From NCBI GenBank assembly GCA_964057225.1, contig OZ059897.1, forward strand, positions 11,656,001 to 11,720,000: DNA of 64,000 bases, in the 5' to 3' direction. The notes under the pieces were generated by a model, which saw nothing but the letters and a program-made list of their open reading frames with translations, was not told the origin of the DNA and did no database searches. The translations under genes were made by a program, and so were the position numbers. Shown in pieces: positions 12,581-24,215 of this stretch (the first letter of the stretch is position 1; each line of letters starts with the position of its first letter). This DNA comes from Auanema rhodensis (taxonomy: Eukaryota; Nematoda; Chromadorea; Rhabditida; Rhabditidae).

Positions 12581-12971
12581 AGTCACTACTATTCTCATAA
12601 AGTTTCTATGCTTCTATCTGTATTAAGTATAAGATTCTAATATACATCTTTCCAAGTCATTTTATTTTTTTTCTCATGATATCTGCACAAATATTTTTGA
12701 GCTTTATGTCCGAAATAGTGGGCTTTTCCAACAAAATTTTCACATAAAATTCTTTCCATCAGCCAAGACATTCTTCAGAATATATAAGTTAATAAATATA
12801 CGAACATTTGAATTCAATTGTTAAATTGAAATTTTTTCATTCTTAAATTCTTCTTCAAGCAAATGTTTCATTATAGTATATTCCACGACATAAGTAACTA
12901 TTTTGAATTTTAATTTGTATATGTTTTAACTTTTTTTGTTTTTGTAAAGTTACAGCTGTTAACTTGTTTTC

Positions 12972-12975
<4 letters not shown>

Positions 12976-13015
<40 letters not shown>
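12976..13015. repeat. (ATT)n microsatellite
   Basis: About thirteen uninterrupted ATT units. Confidence 0.9.
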
Positions 13016-14382
13016 GTTATCTATAGTATCTGGAGTAGTTGGCTAACTGAAGTTGAATACTCAACTTATTATTTTGTTTATAACTTTATTTATTATCTTT
13101 CTTTTCATCATAATCATTTAGTATATATATATAATATATGTGAAAACTTTATAAAAAAACATTTTATTTATTTATTGAATATACTTTAAGCCAATAATTT
13201 GATGAGCAATGAGTAGAATCAGAATCAACCATTTACTTTATATGCCATATAATTATTTATTACTATATGTATATAGTATATATATTTATATTCATATATA
13301 TATATAGTTAGGTATATATATATATATGTTTTTTTACTTCCTTTCCCTTAAATGTTTTATAAGGTTCACTTGAGGTTCTCTTGTCTAGAAAATTGCTTAT
13401 TCCAACTTCCTTACCCACTTTCCATCTCTCTCTCAATCCCTCTATCTTATTTCATTTCTCTCTCTCTCTCTTTTTATTTCGTTGAGGGTACAGACTTTCA
13501 CTGATTACAGATGAGAACTCTAATTCTGACCTTTAAAATGTTTTCAAAATCAAATATAAAATGAAAATTGGTTTGGTTAACTTACTCAAACTATTTTCTC
13601 GAGTTCAACCAGCATTCAAACATTTTTCTTAAAAACTATTGAGGTGCAAGACATTGAAATCAATTGACTTTGACATCATTCAACATCTTTTTACTTTGCA
13701 AATATCAAAGCCAAACTTTCTTTTGTTTAAAAGTCTAATTACAACTTTTTCATGCTGTTTTCTTTTATTTTCTGCTGTGCGTTTATTTTAATAAAAAAAG
13801 AAAATCACATTTTTTTACATTTCTACGATCATTTTTTTGGATTTTTCATTCACATGTAACTCAGTGGGTCAATTTTTGCTTCCACGCTTTCACGCATATG
13901 AGTTTTGTGTTTTGTGAACCTGAAATTATGAAAAAAAAACTTTTTTTTCATATTTTCTTCACATTTTCCTAACATTTTCTCACATTACTATGTAGTTGTG
14001 TTTATTAAATACATGTTCATCTACAAGCATTTCATTCATTTCTTCTCTTAAAAATAAGATTCAAATTTTAATTTATATCTTTACTTAATTCCCATTTCAA
14101 ATATTATTAAGAAATGACAATAATAAGAATTCATAGAATTCTATATTCTTTAAACTGAATTCCTTATCTTTATTTCTCTTAAATATTAATATATAATATA
14201 ATATTATATATACTGAACTAATAAAAAGTAAAACTAAGCCGAGAAGAATATTAAGAAGTGAATAGCTATTGAAATCATATTAATATGTTTAACTTTATTA
14301 TTATTTTATATTTATATACATAGTATATGATATATTATATTTTATTATAATTGAATATGTTTCAGAATTATTTCAACCAAAA

Positions 14383-14978
14383 ATGGCATTCAACTCTACA
14401 GTTATTCTTTCTATTTTTCTAATTCTTGTTATTTCCTCTACATATGAAGCAAGAGTTGTAAAGGTTGGTATATGTATAAATATGTTTATATTGTTTTATA
14501 TTTTCAAAATAAAATGTACTTTTACATATAAAAATTTATTTTTATAATAGGTTTTAATTCCTCATTCTATTTGCAGCAAGTTCAATTATCTCGAGATATG
14601 CCATCATGGAGATCTTCTGTTCGTGTTCGCCAAGTAAGCATTTTCCTTTTTTTTTTTAATCAAAAATATATAATTTTGAATTGATTAATGATATATATAT
14701 ATATATATATGAAAGATATTCATCATATATTACTATTATAGTTATTTCTTTTATGTTTTAAATGATGAATATCAATTCAAAAACAACAAAGATTTCATTG
14801 TTAATAGGGGAACAGAGATTTTTCAACTTTGCTAATTAAGTAGTTTCAGATTCAGGGAAACTTCCCTCGACTCTCATCATTTCATGAAGGTGGATCTCGA
14901 CCACAACTATTTGGAAAATGGTTCAAGAGACAACCAGAAGAAGACAACTTTGATGATTCTGCCATTGAATCATATTAA
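14383..14978 (+). CDS. secreted peptide precursor, possibly neuropeptide-like
   Basis: Three exons (14383-14464, about 14577-14632 and about 14853-14978) give about 88 residues. The start follows the acceptor-like TTTCAG by some 14 bases. The first 23 residues form a clear signal peptide (VILSIFLILVISS core, ending YEA). The remainder is short, basic and Ser-rich, with no Cys pairs. It contains two possible processing regions: RVRQ at the second junction, and RPQLFGKWFKRQ with a Gly-Lys amidation-type site followed by a Lys-Arg dibasic site. The C-terminus is acidic (EEDNFDDSAIESY). This layout suits a small secreted regulatory peptide, perhaps an amidated neuropeptide. I do not recognise the family. 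AATAAA lies near 15182. The secreted nature is well supported; the neuropeptide role is inference. Confidence 0.7.
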
Positions 14979-15326
14979 TCACATGAATAGATTTAACTTT
15001 TACACTAATTTTCCATAAATTATGTAAAAGTTTTTTCTTTTTCAAATCGAATCTTTGTATTTAAAACATTGAAAAAAAATTTTTTTTTCTTATGTCATAT
15101 GAAGCTAACATTCATTTGAATTGTTTAACCATATTCTTTATATTTAATTTGAAAATGATAATGGGCCCAGCAAAACACAACAATAAACATTTTGTTTCTC
15201 TCTTAATCTGTTTATTTGTCGAGATGAGAGACGATAAATTGTTTCAAGAAATTGAAGTCGATGTGTAAAAACAACCACTGAATTGAATATTAATGTGAAA
15301 AGATTATTCCCTGACACTGATACCGA

Positions 15327-15506
15327 ATGTCTTCTTCCAATTACATATCTAGTTGGTTCGTAATTGCCTTAGTTATAGCACTATGTGATGCGAAGCAAAT
15401 GTTAACCTTCTTCCGAAAGAGACAAATGCTCAATGTCAAGAAGCTAAGTATTGAACTAATTAGTTTGCCAGAATCCATATTGACACTCGGTTATATTTTC
15501 GTTTAG
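15327..15506 (+). CDS. possible small secreted peptide (59 aa or spliced 41 aa)
   Basis: A 59-codon frame beginning MSSSNYISSWFVIALVIALCDAKQ looks like a signal peptide cleaved after Ala. The mature part is basic and includes FFRKRQ. A likely 61-bp intron (GTATTG near 15446 to TTTCGTTTAG at 15506) would end the protein at KKLR. It lies just upstream of the Argonaute gene (120 bases from its ATG) and 350 bases after another secreted-peptide gene. The short length and lack of recognised homology make it tentative. Confidence 0.35.
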   Translation: MSSSNYISSWFVIALVIALCDAKQMLTFFRKRQMLNVKKLSIELISLPESILTLGYIFV

Positions 15507-15625
15507 GATAAGCATTTGCTTTATATTTCTAACAAAAATATTTATTTCGCATACATGTCAAATTTGTCTTTCATATGATATACCATATTTCATTTTTGCT
15601 TGTTACTAAGAATAGTTTCAGTCTA

Positions 15626-15875
15626 ATGCTTACGAACGATCTACCCTATGCTCATAAGGTTGCATTAAACACGAACTTAATTCGTATGAATATTAATAGC
15701 AACTTTTCTCATATCAACAGGTACATGAAATATCAAAATGTAGAAAACAATTGACATTTCTTTGTTTTTTTATTTCCAGATATCATATCTCTATTCTTCA
15801 AATTCGTCGAAATGGAGAAGAATTGAATGCAAATGATGAATATAAGGATGAGTTAGTTGTCCTTTTATTTCGATA

Positions 15876-15950
<75 letters not shown>

Positions 15951-18900
15951 CTCGGTCGCTCTAATACTTATTCAACAAATCCCAATGAAATTATAATCAT
16001 TTTAGTTATTCAAATCATATAAGACAACAAGCATTATATCATTTAATGCAATATGTGACTCAAACGCGAATAGAATTATTCGGAAGCAATTGGAGAGAAA
16101 ATATCTATGATTATGATTCAACACTTTATTCAGTTGGATGTAAAATAACTGAAGAACAAGGGTCCGTACCAATCATCTTGACAGAGGTTTCCGGTTACAA
16201 TAAGTGAGATAATTTTCCCCCTCAAATCTTTTAAGGAAATAAGTCGCATGAAGGATTCGTTTAAGAAATATTTCCGGTTTGCTATTAAAATTATACTTAA
16301 AATAACTTATATTGGAAAGGTATGATATTATTATGTATAAAATATTATAATAATAATAATTTTGGATTGATATTCCTAAAAATATGGAGAATATGAATGA
16401 AGAAAACAAACATCAGTTAATTGAATTTTATATTTGTGTTATAAATCAATATTTTCTTATTAGAAAGTAAGTTTATTTATTTATTATCTTCAAGACAATA
16501 ATATTTTCAGTGATTATATTTGTTTCTCAAATAATTATTTTGAAAAAGATGAACTCGATGAAAAAATGGTTTTCAATGCTTTACCCAAAATGCCGACAAA
16601 TCGTGTAAATGCGAGAAAAGAAAAGTTTTTTCCTGATGATCCAAGAATCAATCTGTATAACAACAATGATTTCCCTAATGATGAAATAGAGAAACTACCT
16701 TATCAAGCTTTTAATAATAATTTGATGGAACAACAATTCAATCACATTAATCAATATGAAGAAATATGTGAAACTTATAATATTCCTACCTATTATTGCT
16801 ATAATAATGGATTTAATACAACGTTCACAGCAAGTGATGTAGCATCTGAAGGAAGTTCTCGAGCATCAGATGATACTAGAACACCCGGAGATGATAAAGT
16901 TTTTAATAGGAAAGGCATTGAATTGAAAAATGGTTTTGAATGTAATTGCAAGTAAGTTCAATAAATAAATAAATTATATTATTGATTTTATATTATTTTT
17001 AATAGATTTCTTCGAACTGGAAGTCAGTTGAGTTTCTTTCTTGAAATTCACCAAAAGATAAATGCATTTTACAAAGAGCAATCTTTATTACATTTTATGC
17101 AACAATTCTTTAATCTTGATGACAATATCAAAGATTATCTTCAAAACGCAGAAATCATACAGAAAAAGATTAAAGGTAATAATAATTATTTCTTATATAA
17201 CATATAAATTAATTTACGTATTAGATAACACTCAAAATAAATTTTGAATAGAATATTTGAATAAATTTTTAAAACAAAAGATTCTATTTGAAATTACAAA
17301 TAAATATTTTGAAGCAAATTTCAAATATCATCGAAATCAAAGATGATTTTTGAATCTCGTCATACAAACGAAATAATAGGGAAGCTTTTTGTTTCTTAAA
17401 AAAAAGAAACATAACAAACAATTTTAATGAATTGTTTCTTATTTAAAAATTTTTTGACTTTTTTTCAGATATTGCTACAATAAATCTTGGTTGTCGAGAC
17501 ATCTGCTTTCCAGAAATAGAAACAGGATATTCATCTTCACAGTATATTTTTAATTACAAAGGAAAAACAACAACAATTAAAGAATATTATGAAAGTCGTT
17601 ACAACTTGCAAGGATGGTAAAGAATTTTATATTGAAAATTATAAAATTTATAATATATTTACATATTTAGTGACTTACTATGTAAAGAAAAAACAAATTA
17701 TTCTTGTCTGATTCCTGCAAATTTGCTATTAATTCCTGCAGGTCAACGTCTTAGAGCTGATGTACTGAGTAGTGCAATGGTAGCTATTGTGATATGAAAT
17801 TAAAACAAAAATTTATTTATTCTACTTTAGAATCGGAAAATACAATTATATAAATTGCATCCATTTGTATATAGGAGTAATATCATAAGTTTCATGGAAA
17901 ATTCTGGAATAGTACAAGCAGACAATGAACTTTTGAATGTTTTTGGGGTTATAGAGTTTAATAATTTATTGTTTTATATGCATATTCTTTTAGATTAATA
18001 TGGAACCAACGCTATATTCAGTCCAAGCAGAAGTACTGTATGCACCAGCCATTTGTTATGGAAACACGTAAACTTCTTTTTATATTTGAGCATTCACAAC
18101 AATAGCTATAGGGTAGAAGAGCCTGGAAATACTGGCTTCGTGGATGAAGCACTGACTCATAGACCACAGCAGTACTTCCGTCCTTCTATACTAAACGCTG
18201 ATATAGCTGTTATAATCTTAGATAACGCAATATCATCTTATGAAGCCAAGTAATTACCTTTTTCAAAAGTAATTAAGATCAATAGAAATATTTTATTTAG
18301 ATTATGCTTCGAAAAACTTATGAAATTATGCTCTGAATATGGACTTCGTCATTCAGGAAAAGTTATGTATTTCGAAGAATCGAGTAAAGATTGTTCAAAA
18401 ATTGAATCTTATATTAATAAGTAAAATATAAATCAAAATATAGTTAAATAATGAATAATGAAATTCAGGACATTTGTACAGTGTCAAAACACAGGATTTT
18501 TTGTTTTTATTGGAAGACGAAAGAATGATGCTTTTCGAGGTTGACTAGTTTCAATTTTAAAAAAATTATATATTTCAGATACTGTATTATTGTATGAAAA
18601 TACAGTACCAACATTATATATTGTTGGACAAACTTTATTTCAATGTGAAGAGAATAATACTGTAAAATTTATTTTTTATTGCAAAATACTTAATATATTC
18701 AGCATTCTATAAACCTAGCTATGAGAATAAATTTAAAATTAGGAGGAATCAACTGTAGTATTATGCCTCCTGAAATTTTAAAAATTCCTGACAGGTTTTA
18801 ATTATTTTTATTTCGTTTTATTATTCTGAAAATTTGCAGACACAATTATTTTAATAACAAAATGTTTATTGGTTTAAACATGTATAAACCAAATATCACA

Positions 18901-19961
18901 TGTAATGAAGAAATACAGAAAATTCCATCAGTAATAGGAGTAAGTCAATTAATTTCAATATAGTTAGTAAAACTTAATAAAAGCATAGATGGCATTTACA
19001 AATAAATTCCCAGCTCAATTAGAAGGATCATATTGGTATCAAGAATCTTCATATAACATCATTGTGTGAGTTTTTACATTTTTTTTAAATTTAATTTATT
19101 TTTTGTATTAGAAGACTAAGAGAAGTTACTATGCAAGCATTATATCAATATACTCAACATATGAATGAACTTCCAACAGAAATTATTCTTTACCGATGTG
19201 GATATTCACCGGAAGATGTGAATGAAATCAATGAAGAGATAGAACAAATTGATGAAGCTTGTAGCTTACTAGCTGAAACTCTTGGTATGAATAAGCCGAA
19301 GATTATTTACATACTTCTTAAAGAAAATCAAAATATGTGGTAAAATATGATCATAATTTCAGTTTTGCAATTTTTAATATTTTAGGTTATTTCAAGAGAG
19401 TCCTCACTATCATAAAGTATCACCAGGAACAGTTTTATTCAATGATCTCTTGGATAGTAAATATAAAGATTTCATATTGAAATCTACAAATACATTATCA
19501 GTTAAATATAATATTAATATTAATATTTGATATAATTTTTAGGGAATTAATTCAATGCCATATAGATATACTATATTAAGAGATGATTATAATACTAATA
19601 TAAGAACAATAGCTTATATAACGTATTGGCTTTGTTTTACTGATCAGGTAAATAGCAACATCACAGTTTTCTTCATTTCTCTTTGTTTAAAGGGAACAGC
19701 AATATGCTCTAAACAGCCATATGTTTTGCAACAGGCTCACGATTTATCAGTCAGAGGAAATACTATATGGAAGTCTCATATGTAAATTATTGTCAAAATA
19801 TACTTACTATGTATTTTTTTTTAATATTCAGAAATTATCAGGAAGATGCAACAAAAATGGGATATACAAATGATATCAATTATACAAACGAATATGATGA
19901 AAGCTTCTTTGAAAGAAAGTCAGTAGATTTTGGACCCAGTATTAATGGACATTTTTGGTAA
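15626..19961 (+). CDS. Argonaute protein, nematode WAGO-like, slicer-deficient
   Basis: A small-RNA-binding Argonaute. The start ATG lies six bases after a TTTCAG acceptor and begins MLTNDLPYAHKVALNTN, matching the N-terminal pattern of worm Argonautes. Roughly 20 short exons encode about 900 residues: an N-domain (to about 16160), a Ser/Asp-rich insert (16840-16910), a PAZ domain (about 17000-17760, with GKTTTIKEYY and LIPAGQRL), MID (18100-18520) and PIWI (18600-19961). In PIWI the first catalytic Asp is Asn (FIGLNMYKP, near 18875) and the second is Cys (IILYRCGYS, near 19195); the His is kept (QQAHDL, near 19740). It should bind guides but not cut target RNA, as is known for many worm secondary-siRNA Argonautes. 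Intron 2 holds a long CT tract. AATAAA follows near 20014. The neighbouring minus-strand gene is convergent. Confidence 0.92.
15878..15946. repeat. (CT)n microsatellite in an Argonaute intron
   Basis: GTCT units followed by about 28 CT units, inside the intron between 15852 and 16005. The true acceptor TTTTAG lies 60 bases further on. Confidence 0.92.
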
Positions 19962-20315
19962 ATGTTATGTTAAGTGTTATGTTTGAAAAGAAATCTATTT
20001 ACTTTTGTTTGTTAATAAACATTTTTACTGCAATCTTAAAGACCATTTTTTAAAATTATTAATTTCAAAAATTGGGAAAAAAAAGTAATAATGAATAATT
20101 TAATATTATAATAAACCTGGACACGATTAGACAAACTAATTGCCTGTTCTCTGATAATTAATCACCATCTGGTTATTTAGTAATCTTTTATTGTAGATAT
20201 CTCGTAGATAAATCTCAATAAACATTACCAAAGCGTATAAAATAAAATTCATAACAAGTAAAAAATAACAATTTTCAACGAAAACAACAAACAAAGATAT
20301 AACTTATCATTTAAA
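19962..20315. other. convergent 3' region of Argonaute and Fcf2 genes
   Basis: About 350 bases between two stop codons facing each other. Contains an AATAAA for the plus-strand gene near 20014. Nothing else is seen. Confidence 0.6.
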
Positions 20316-21273
20316 TCATTTCTTTTTTGAAGAATCTTTCTTTTTTCTGTTGAAGTTTTTCTTACCACTAGTACCGCGAACCTTTTTCGCTTCTCTCGCT
20401 TTGATATCATTAAATCTGAAAAAACACATAGGTAAGTAGAGAAAATTGATATCATCATTCTTACGCTTTTCTCTTTTTCTGCTGAAAGTCCATATCTGCT
20501 AATAATTCATCAACCATATTGTTTTTCCTCTCAGCTTTAGTCATTCGTCCACTATAATAGTCTTCTGGTGCATCCACAACTCTACCAACCTGCATATTAT
20601 GAAATGAGTATTGCTCTGTTAAGTGTACAAACTTGGAAATATTTCGGTAGCTTATCAGTATCATTTTTTCTATAAAAGGCTAATGGATCAAGAGCTCTTC
20701 TCATCTGCAGAAGTTCAAGATCCATGCGCGCTTCTTCTGTCAACTCTGTTGCTGGCATGTCAAACCATTTCTTTCCTGCTGTTTTCTCCAATTCAATCTG
20801 AATTAAAATAACTTATTATAAACGGCGCATTGAAACCAAAAACCTTATTTTGTCTTTTAATCGCCCTTCGACCTGATGGCTTCTCACAAGGATTTTTTTC
20901 TAATCCAGGATGACACACTGCTTTTGATAATAACTGAAAACAAATATACATTTAAGGTTCTCCTATACACTTCACAGACCTTTTCTAATTTTTTATCTCT
21001 TGGTTGTTCTATTGTTACTATAGGTTTCTCAACTTCATCTTTTTCTTCTGGTCTATCCTCACCAGCGGTATCGAAAACAAAAAAAGAGTCTACATCCTAA
21101 AATGAATAATTAAATATTTTCATTTCATTAAAAAATTAGCTTACCACTTTACTGGATCCCTGTTTAGCTCTGAAAGAGCTTGGCACAGGTATTGTTTTTT
21201 TTGAACTTTCTTCATTGTCTGATTCTTCTACATCTGATTCCACTACTTTGAACAACTTTTTAACCTTAAGCAT
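20316..21273 (-). CDS. Fcf2-domain pre-rRNA processing factor (DNTTIP2 family)
   Basis: A nucleolar protein needed for early cleavage of the 18S rRNA precursor as part of the small-subunit processome. Five or six minus-strand exons start at ATG 21273, just after an acceptor-like TTTCAG. The first third is acidic and disordered (ESDVEESDNEES). The conserved Fcf2 block follows, with WFDMPATELT, QMRRALDP, FYRKND, PKYFQVGRVVD, DYYSGRMTKAER and VDELLAD in the family order. The tail is basic (KKRKRF, then RKKKDSSKKK before the stop at 20316), as expected for nucleolar location. At roughly 245 residues it is shorter than the human protein, because the long acidic N-terminus is reduced. It is divergent from NASP and convergent with the Argonaute gene. 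Confidence 0.93.
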
Positions 21274-22068
21274 TTCTACCTGAAATGGAGAAATGCTAAA
21301 ACTTGATTTAGTGAATGTTTACAGTTCTTGACAAAATTTATTTTATGTATAAGAATGATAAAAGGAATTAAAAAAATAATTGAACATTTTGAAACATGTT
21401 ATATCGAAAATAAAATAAAAAAAATAAAATAGAATTGCAATTTATAGGTAATAATATTGAATAGTAATGCATAATTTATATAAGAAACAAATTGAGATAA
21501 TTAATCATAGCAATTAGTGGTATCGTGTATCCAATGCTTTTAGAAGAAACGATATCTGAGCCAGTACCCCATATTGCGTCAAGTACGATGCAAGGCTAAA
21601 ACTAAGCCAAGTTTGCTCAATAAATGGCGCAAAATAGAACTATTGAATATTCTCGAATTTTTAAGCGTATTCGCTTGTAAGCATAGTATGCTGATATTAC
21701 ACATTCCATTCTATTATAATATTATATGAATCCAAGTAATACTTTTTTTCAAAATGTTAAAACCCAGACACCCGGATTACCTTTCGATTTAGCCTTCCAG
21801 ATTAAATTGAAATCGTTCTGATATTTTTTTGTAAACCTTTTTAAAATAAATAATAATTCTTAGAGTCTTACTTCTTAAAGGGCTGAAATAAAAAAATCCT
21901 GAAATGTTGGCGCGAATTTAGAGCGGGGGATTCGAATTTCAACATGGCGTACTTTCATTTACAAGTAGTTCATACAGTCATTCCTTCAGTATTAGTTTGT
22001 GCTCTCTTCTGTGATCTAGTCGGATAACAGATTATCTTTATTTTAACTATCTTTTTTTTAGTTTAGTA
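21274..22068. other. divergent promoter region of Fcf2 and NASP
   Basis: About 800 bases. The left third is AT-rich. From 21505 to 21720 the composition is richer in GC and contains several short perfect inverted repeats. From 21900 to 22060 it is mixed sequence next to the NASP start, likely the core promoter and leader. Confidence 0.6.
21574..21692. other. cluster of perfect hairpins, candidate structured RNA or regulatory element
   Basis: Consecutive stems: TTGCGTC/GATGCAA (21574-21593, one G-T pair, 6-base loop), immediately GGCT/AGCC (21594-21608), then TCAATA/TATTGA (21617-21646), AAGCG/CGCTT with a TATT loop (21663-21676) and AGCATA/TATGCT (21680-21692). It matches no spliceosomal RNA, 5S rRNA or tRNA that I know. 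Function unknown. Confidence 0.35.
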
Positions 22069-24039
22069 ATGTCTGCTGTCGAATCTGCTTCCACCGAAAC
22101 TCCAGTGGTTGAAACTCCAGCGGTTGAAACTCCAGTGGTTGAAACCCCTGCAACAGAAACTCCAGTTGTGGAAACCCCTGCAACTGAAACTCCAGTTGTG
22201 GAAACCACAGCATCAGAAACTCCAGTTGTTGAAGCCGTTGCAACCGAAGCTCCCGCTGCTGAAACTGCTGTAGAGACAACTAAGACTACCGATGCTCCAG
22301 AAGTCGCTGTTGAATCTACTACTGAAACCACCGCTGAATCTGTTGCAACTCCAGTTGCATCTACTGATGCCACAAAGACAGAGGAAGAGACCAACACACC
22401 CGTAACAGAAGACTGTGCAGTCGCTGAGGAGACAGAGATTGTTTTAACCAAGGAAGAGTAAGTCTTATTTTTATAAGCGAACGTCATTTTCATTTTTGCA
22501 GAAAAATTACTAAAGCCAAGGAAATCTTCGTAGAAGGCAAGAAACATTATCTTGCTGGAAGTTATGATCTCGCTTCTGAAAAACTTAGCGAAGCCCTTAA
22601 GTTTGGGTATGTAATACATTAAAAAAATAATTTTTATTCTTGTCATTTTAGTGTTGAAGTATTCGGAGAATTCGGTGTCGAGAATTTCCATAACTATTAT
22701 TACTATGGAAAGTCGCTTCTCGAGGTTGGCAGAGCCGAGGACGACGTTTTGAAGACTGCTTTGAAAGATATGCCTCTCACCGAAGAAAATGCTAATGATT
22801 CAATTGATGAGGAGCAGTATGGAAATCCCGAGACTCTCTCAGGTATATTGATGAATATTTTGTTTTTTTATTCTTACAATAGCTGAAGAACGCGAGGAGA
22901 TCAAAGATCAAGTAGACGAAGCTTTGGCTGAGAACGCCAGAGATCTCGAGGTTTGACTATCGGTTTTTTTCGGTATATTTATAAAAATGTTGTTCTAAGA
23001 CTGGAAAGCCTGAAAATGCTGAGGGAACCGTAGATGCACCTGCAACTGAAACTGAAGCTACCACTGAAGTAACCACCGAGGTCACGGCTGAAACTACCAC
23101 AGAGACAGCTGAAAAGACCGCCACTGACGAAGAGCAGAAGGTCGAGGAGGCTGTTACTGAGACTAAAGAAGATGCTGAGATGGAAACTGAGGAAGGTGAA
23201 ACAGCTCCTACTGCTGAGGATGATAACATGGAGGAAGGTAGCGCTGAGGAGGACGATGAAAGTGAAGACCAACCTTCATCCATTCAGGCCGCTTGGGAAA
23301 TTCTTGAGGTGAGGTAGTTTTTTTGAGCGTTTATTTATCTATGCTATTAGGTCGCTCGCAAAATCTGTGATGCTCAGGAACCTACCAAGGACTGGGAGTT
23401 GAGCAAAGCTGATGTCTTGTTGTCTCTTGGAGAATGCTCTGTTGAAGATGAGAACTATACCCAAGCTGTTGATGATATCACTGTTGCCTTGGAGCTTTAC
23501 AAGAAGTACTTGGACACCTCTGATAGAACTATTGCCCGCACCTATGTCATTATGGCTAGAGCTTATAAGCTTAACGATGACTTCCTTGGAGCCAGCGAAC
23601 ATTACATCAAGGCTAAAGAGAGTCTCAGTTCCAGAATTGGTATATTAAGATTAATTTTTTGTCATTTGTCTATATTCATTTAGCTGCTCTTGACACCACT
23701 GAAGCTACCGAGGAGGTAAAGGCATCCAATGAGAAGGAGGTTGCCGAGTTGAAGGAGCTTGTTGCTGACATCGATCTTAAGATCGAGGATGCTAAAGAAA
23801 GTGCTCAACAGAGCGATGAGGTAATCAAGGAAATCTTGTTCATACTATGTTTACAATTTCAGAACATCGCGAGAATCAAGGAGCAGCTCGGACTTAACAC
23901 TGCCAGCGCCTTGTCAGAGAAGACTGATGCCCCAGCTGTTGATATTACTAATATGGTACGCAAAGGAGTTAAGAGAACTGCCGATAGCGCTCAAACTGAT
24001 GAATCCAAACGTCTTAAGGAAATTAACGCTGCTGAATAA
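22069..24039 (+). CDS. NASP, histone H1/H3-H4 chaperone
   Basis: Nuclear autoantigenic sperm protein homologue, which binds and stores H3-H4 and linker histones in nucleus and cytoplasm. About eight exons; the ATG at 22069 starts [12 protein letters not shown]. Residues about 10-65 are a five-residue Glu-Thr-Pro-Val-Val-type repeat, followed by a Thr/Glu-rich linker. The first TPR-like unit is [16 protein letters not shown] with [10 protein letters not shown] (22500-22610). A long acidic region ([21 protein letters not shown]) interrupts the TPR array, as is diagnostic for NASP. The SHNi-TPR part follows ([44 protein letters not shown]). The C-terminus has a coiled-coil ([18 protein letters not shown]) and a basic nuclear signal (RKGVKRTAD). 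Codon use is less AT-biased than in neighbouring genes, suggesting high expression. The APC1 start lies 176 bases downstream. Confidence 0.92.
22096..22260 (+). repeat. 15-base coding tandem repeat in NASP
   Basis: About eleven diverged copies of a 15-base unit such as GAAACTCCAGTTGTG, encoding ETPVV or ETPAT. Because the unit length is a multiple of three, all copies stay in frame. It also opens a long antisense frame, which is not a gene. Confidence 0.85.
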
Positions 24040-24215
24040 TTTATATTTTCATCTTGTATATCCGAAATGATCTGATTTTTCCTGTACAATACCGGTTCTT
24101 AAAATATTATAATCGATGTTTGCTGTTTCAAATTTGCAATAGTGAAGCTTTCTACATTACTTTCTTGTTTTTCATTTTGTTGTTCACAAGTATTTAGTAA
24201 GTGGAAATCGGGCGG

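Larger units (their letters stand above)
10337..14382. other. 4-kb AT-rich intergenic region
   Basis: No supported gene. It contains the second copy of the 118-bp repeat, a long CT microsatellite (12491-12580), an ATT triplet run (12976-13015), TA-rich runs near 13270-13330 and a pyrimidine-rich stretch at 13380-13480. Open frames through the CT tract only reflect the repeat. Confidence 0.6.

Noticed and set aside
12438-12626. Leu/Ser repeat frames over CT tracts, also at 15751-15996 and 1565-1774
   Set aside because: Pure translation of microsatellites.
21921-21950. tRNA T-arm-like GGGGGATTCGAATTTC
   Set aside because: No acceptor stem, D-arm or anticodon arm could be placed around it on either strand.
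22047-22691. A 214-codon minus-strand open frame, Ser/Val/Thr-rich
   Set aside because: It is antisense to NASP exons and runs through a NASP intron. It stays open because of the 15-base coding repeat and the codon bias of NASP.
22957-23283. A 108-codon Ser/Val-rich minus frame
   Set aside because: Also antisense to the acidic, Thr-rich part of NASP; low complexity only.
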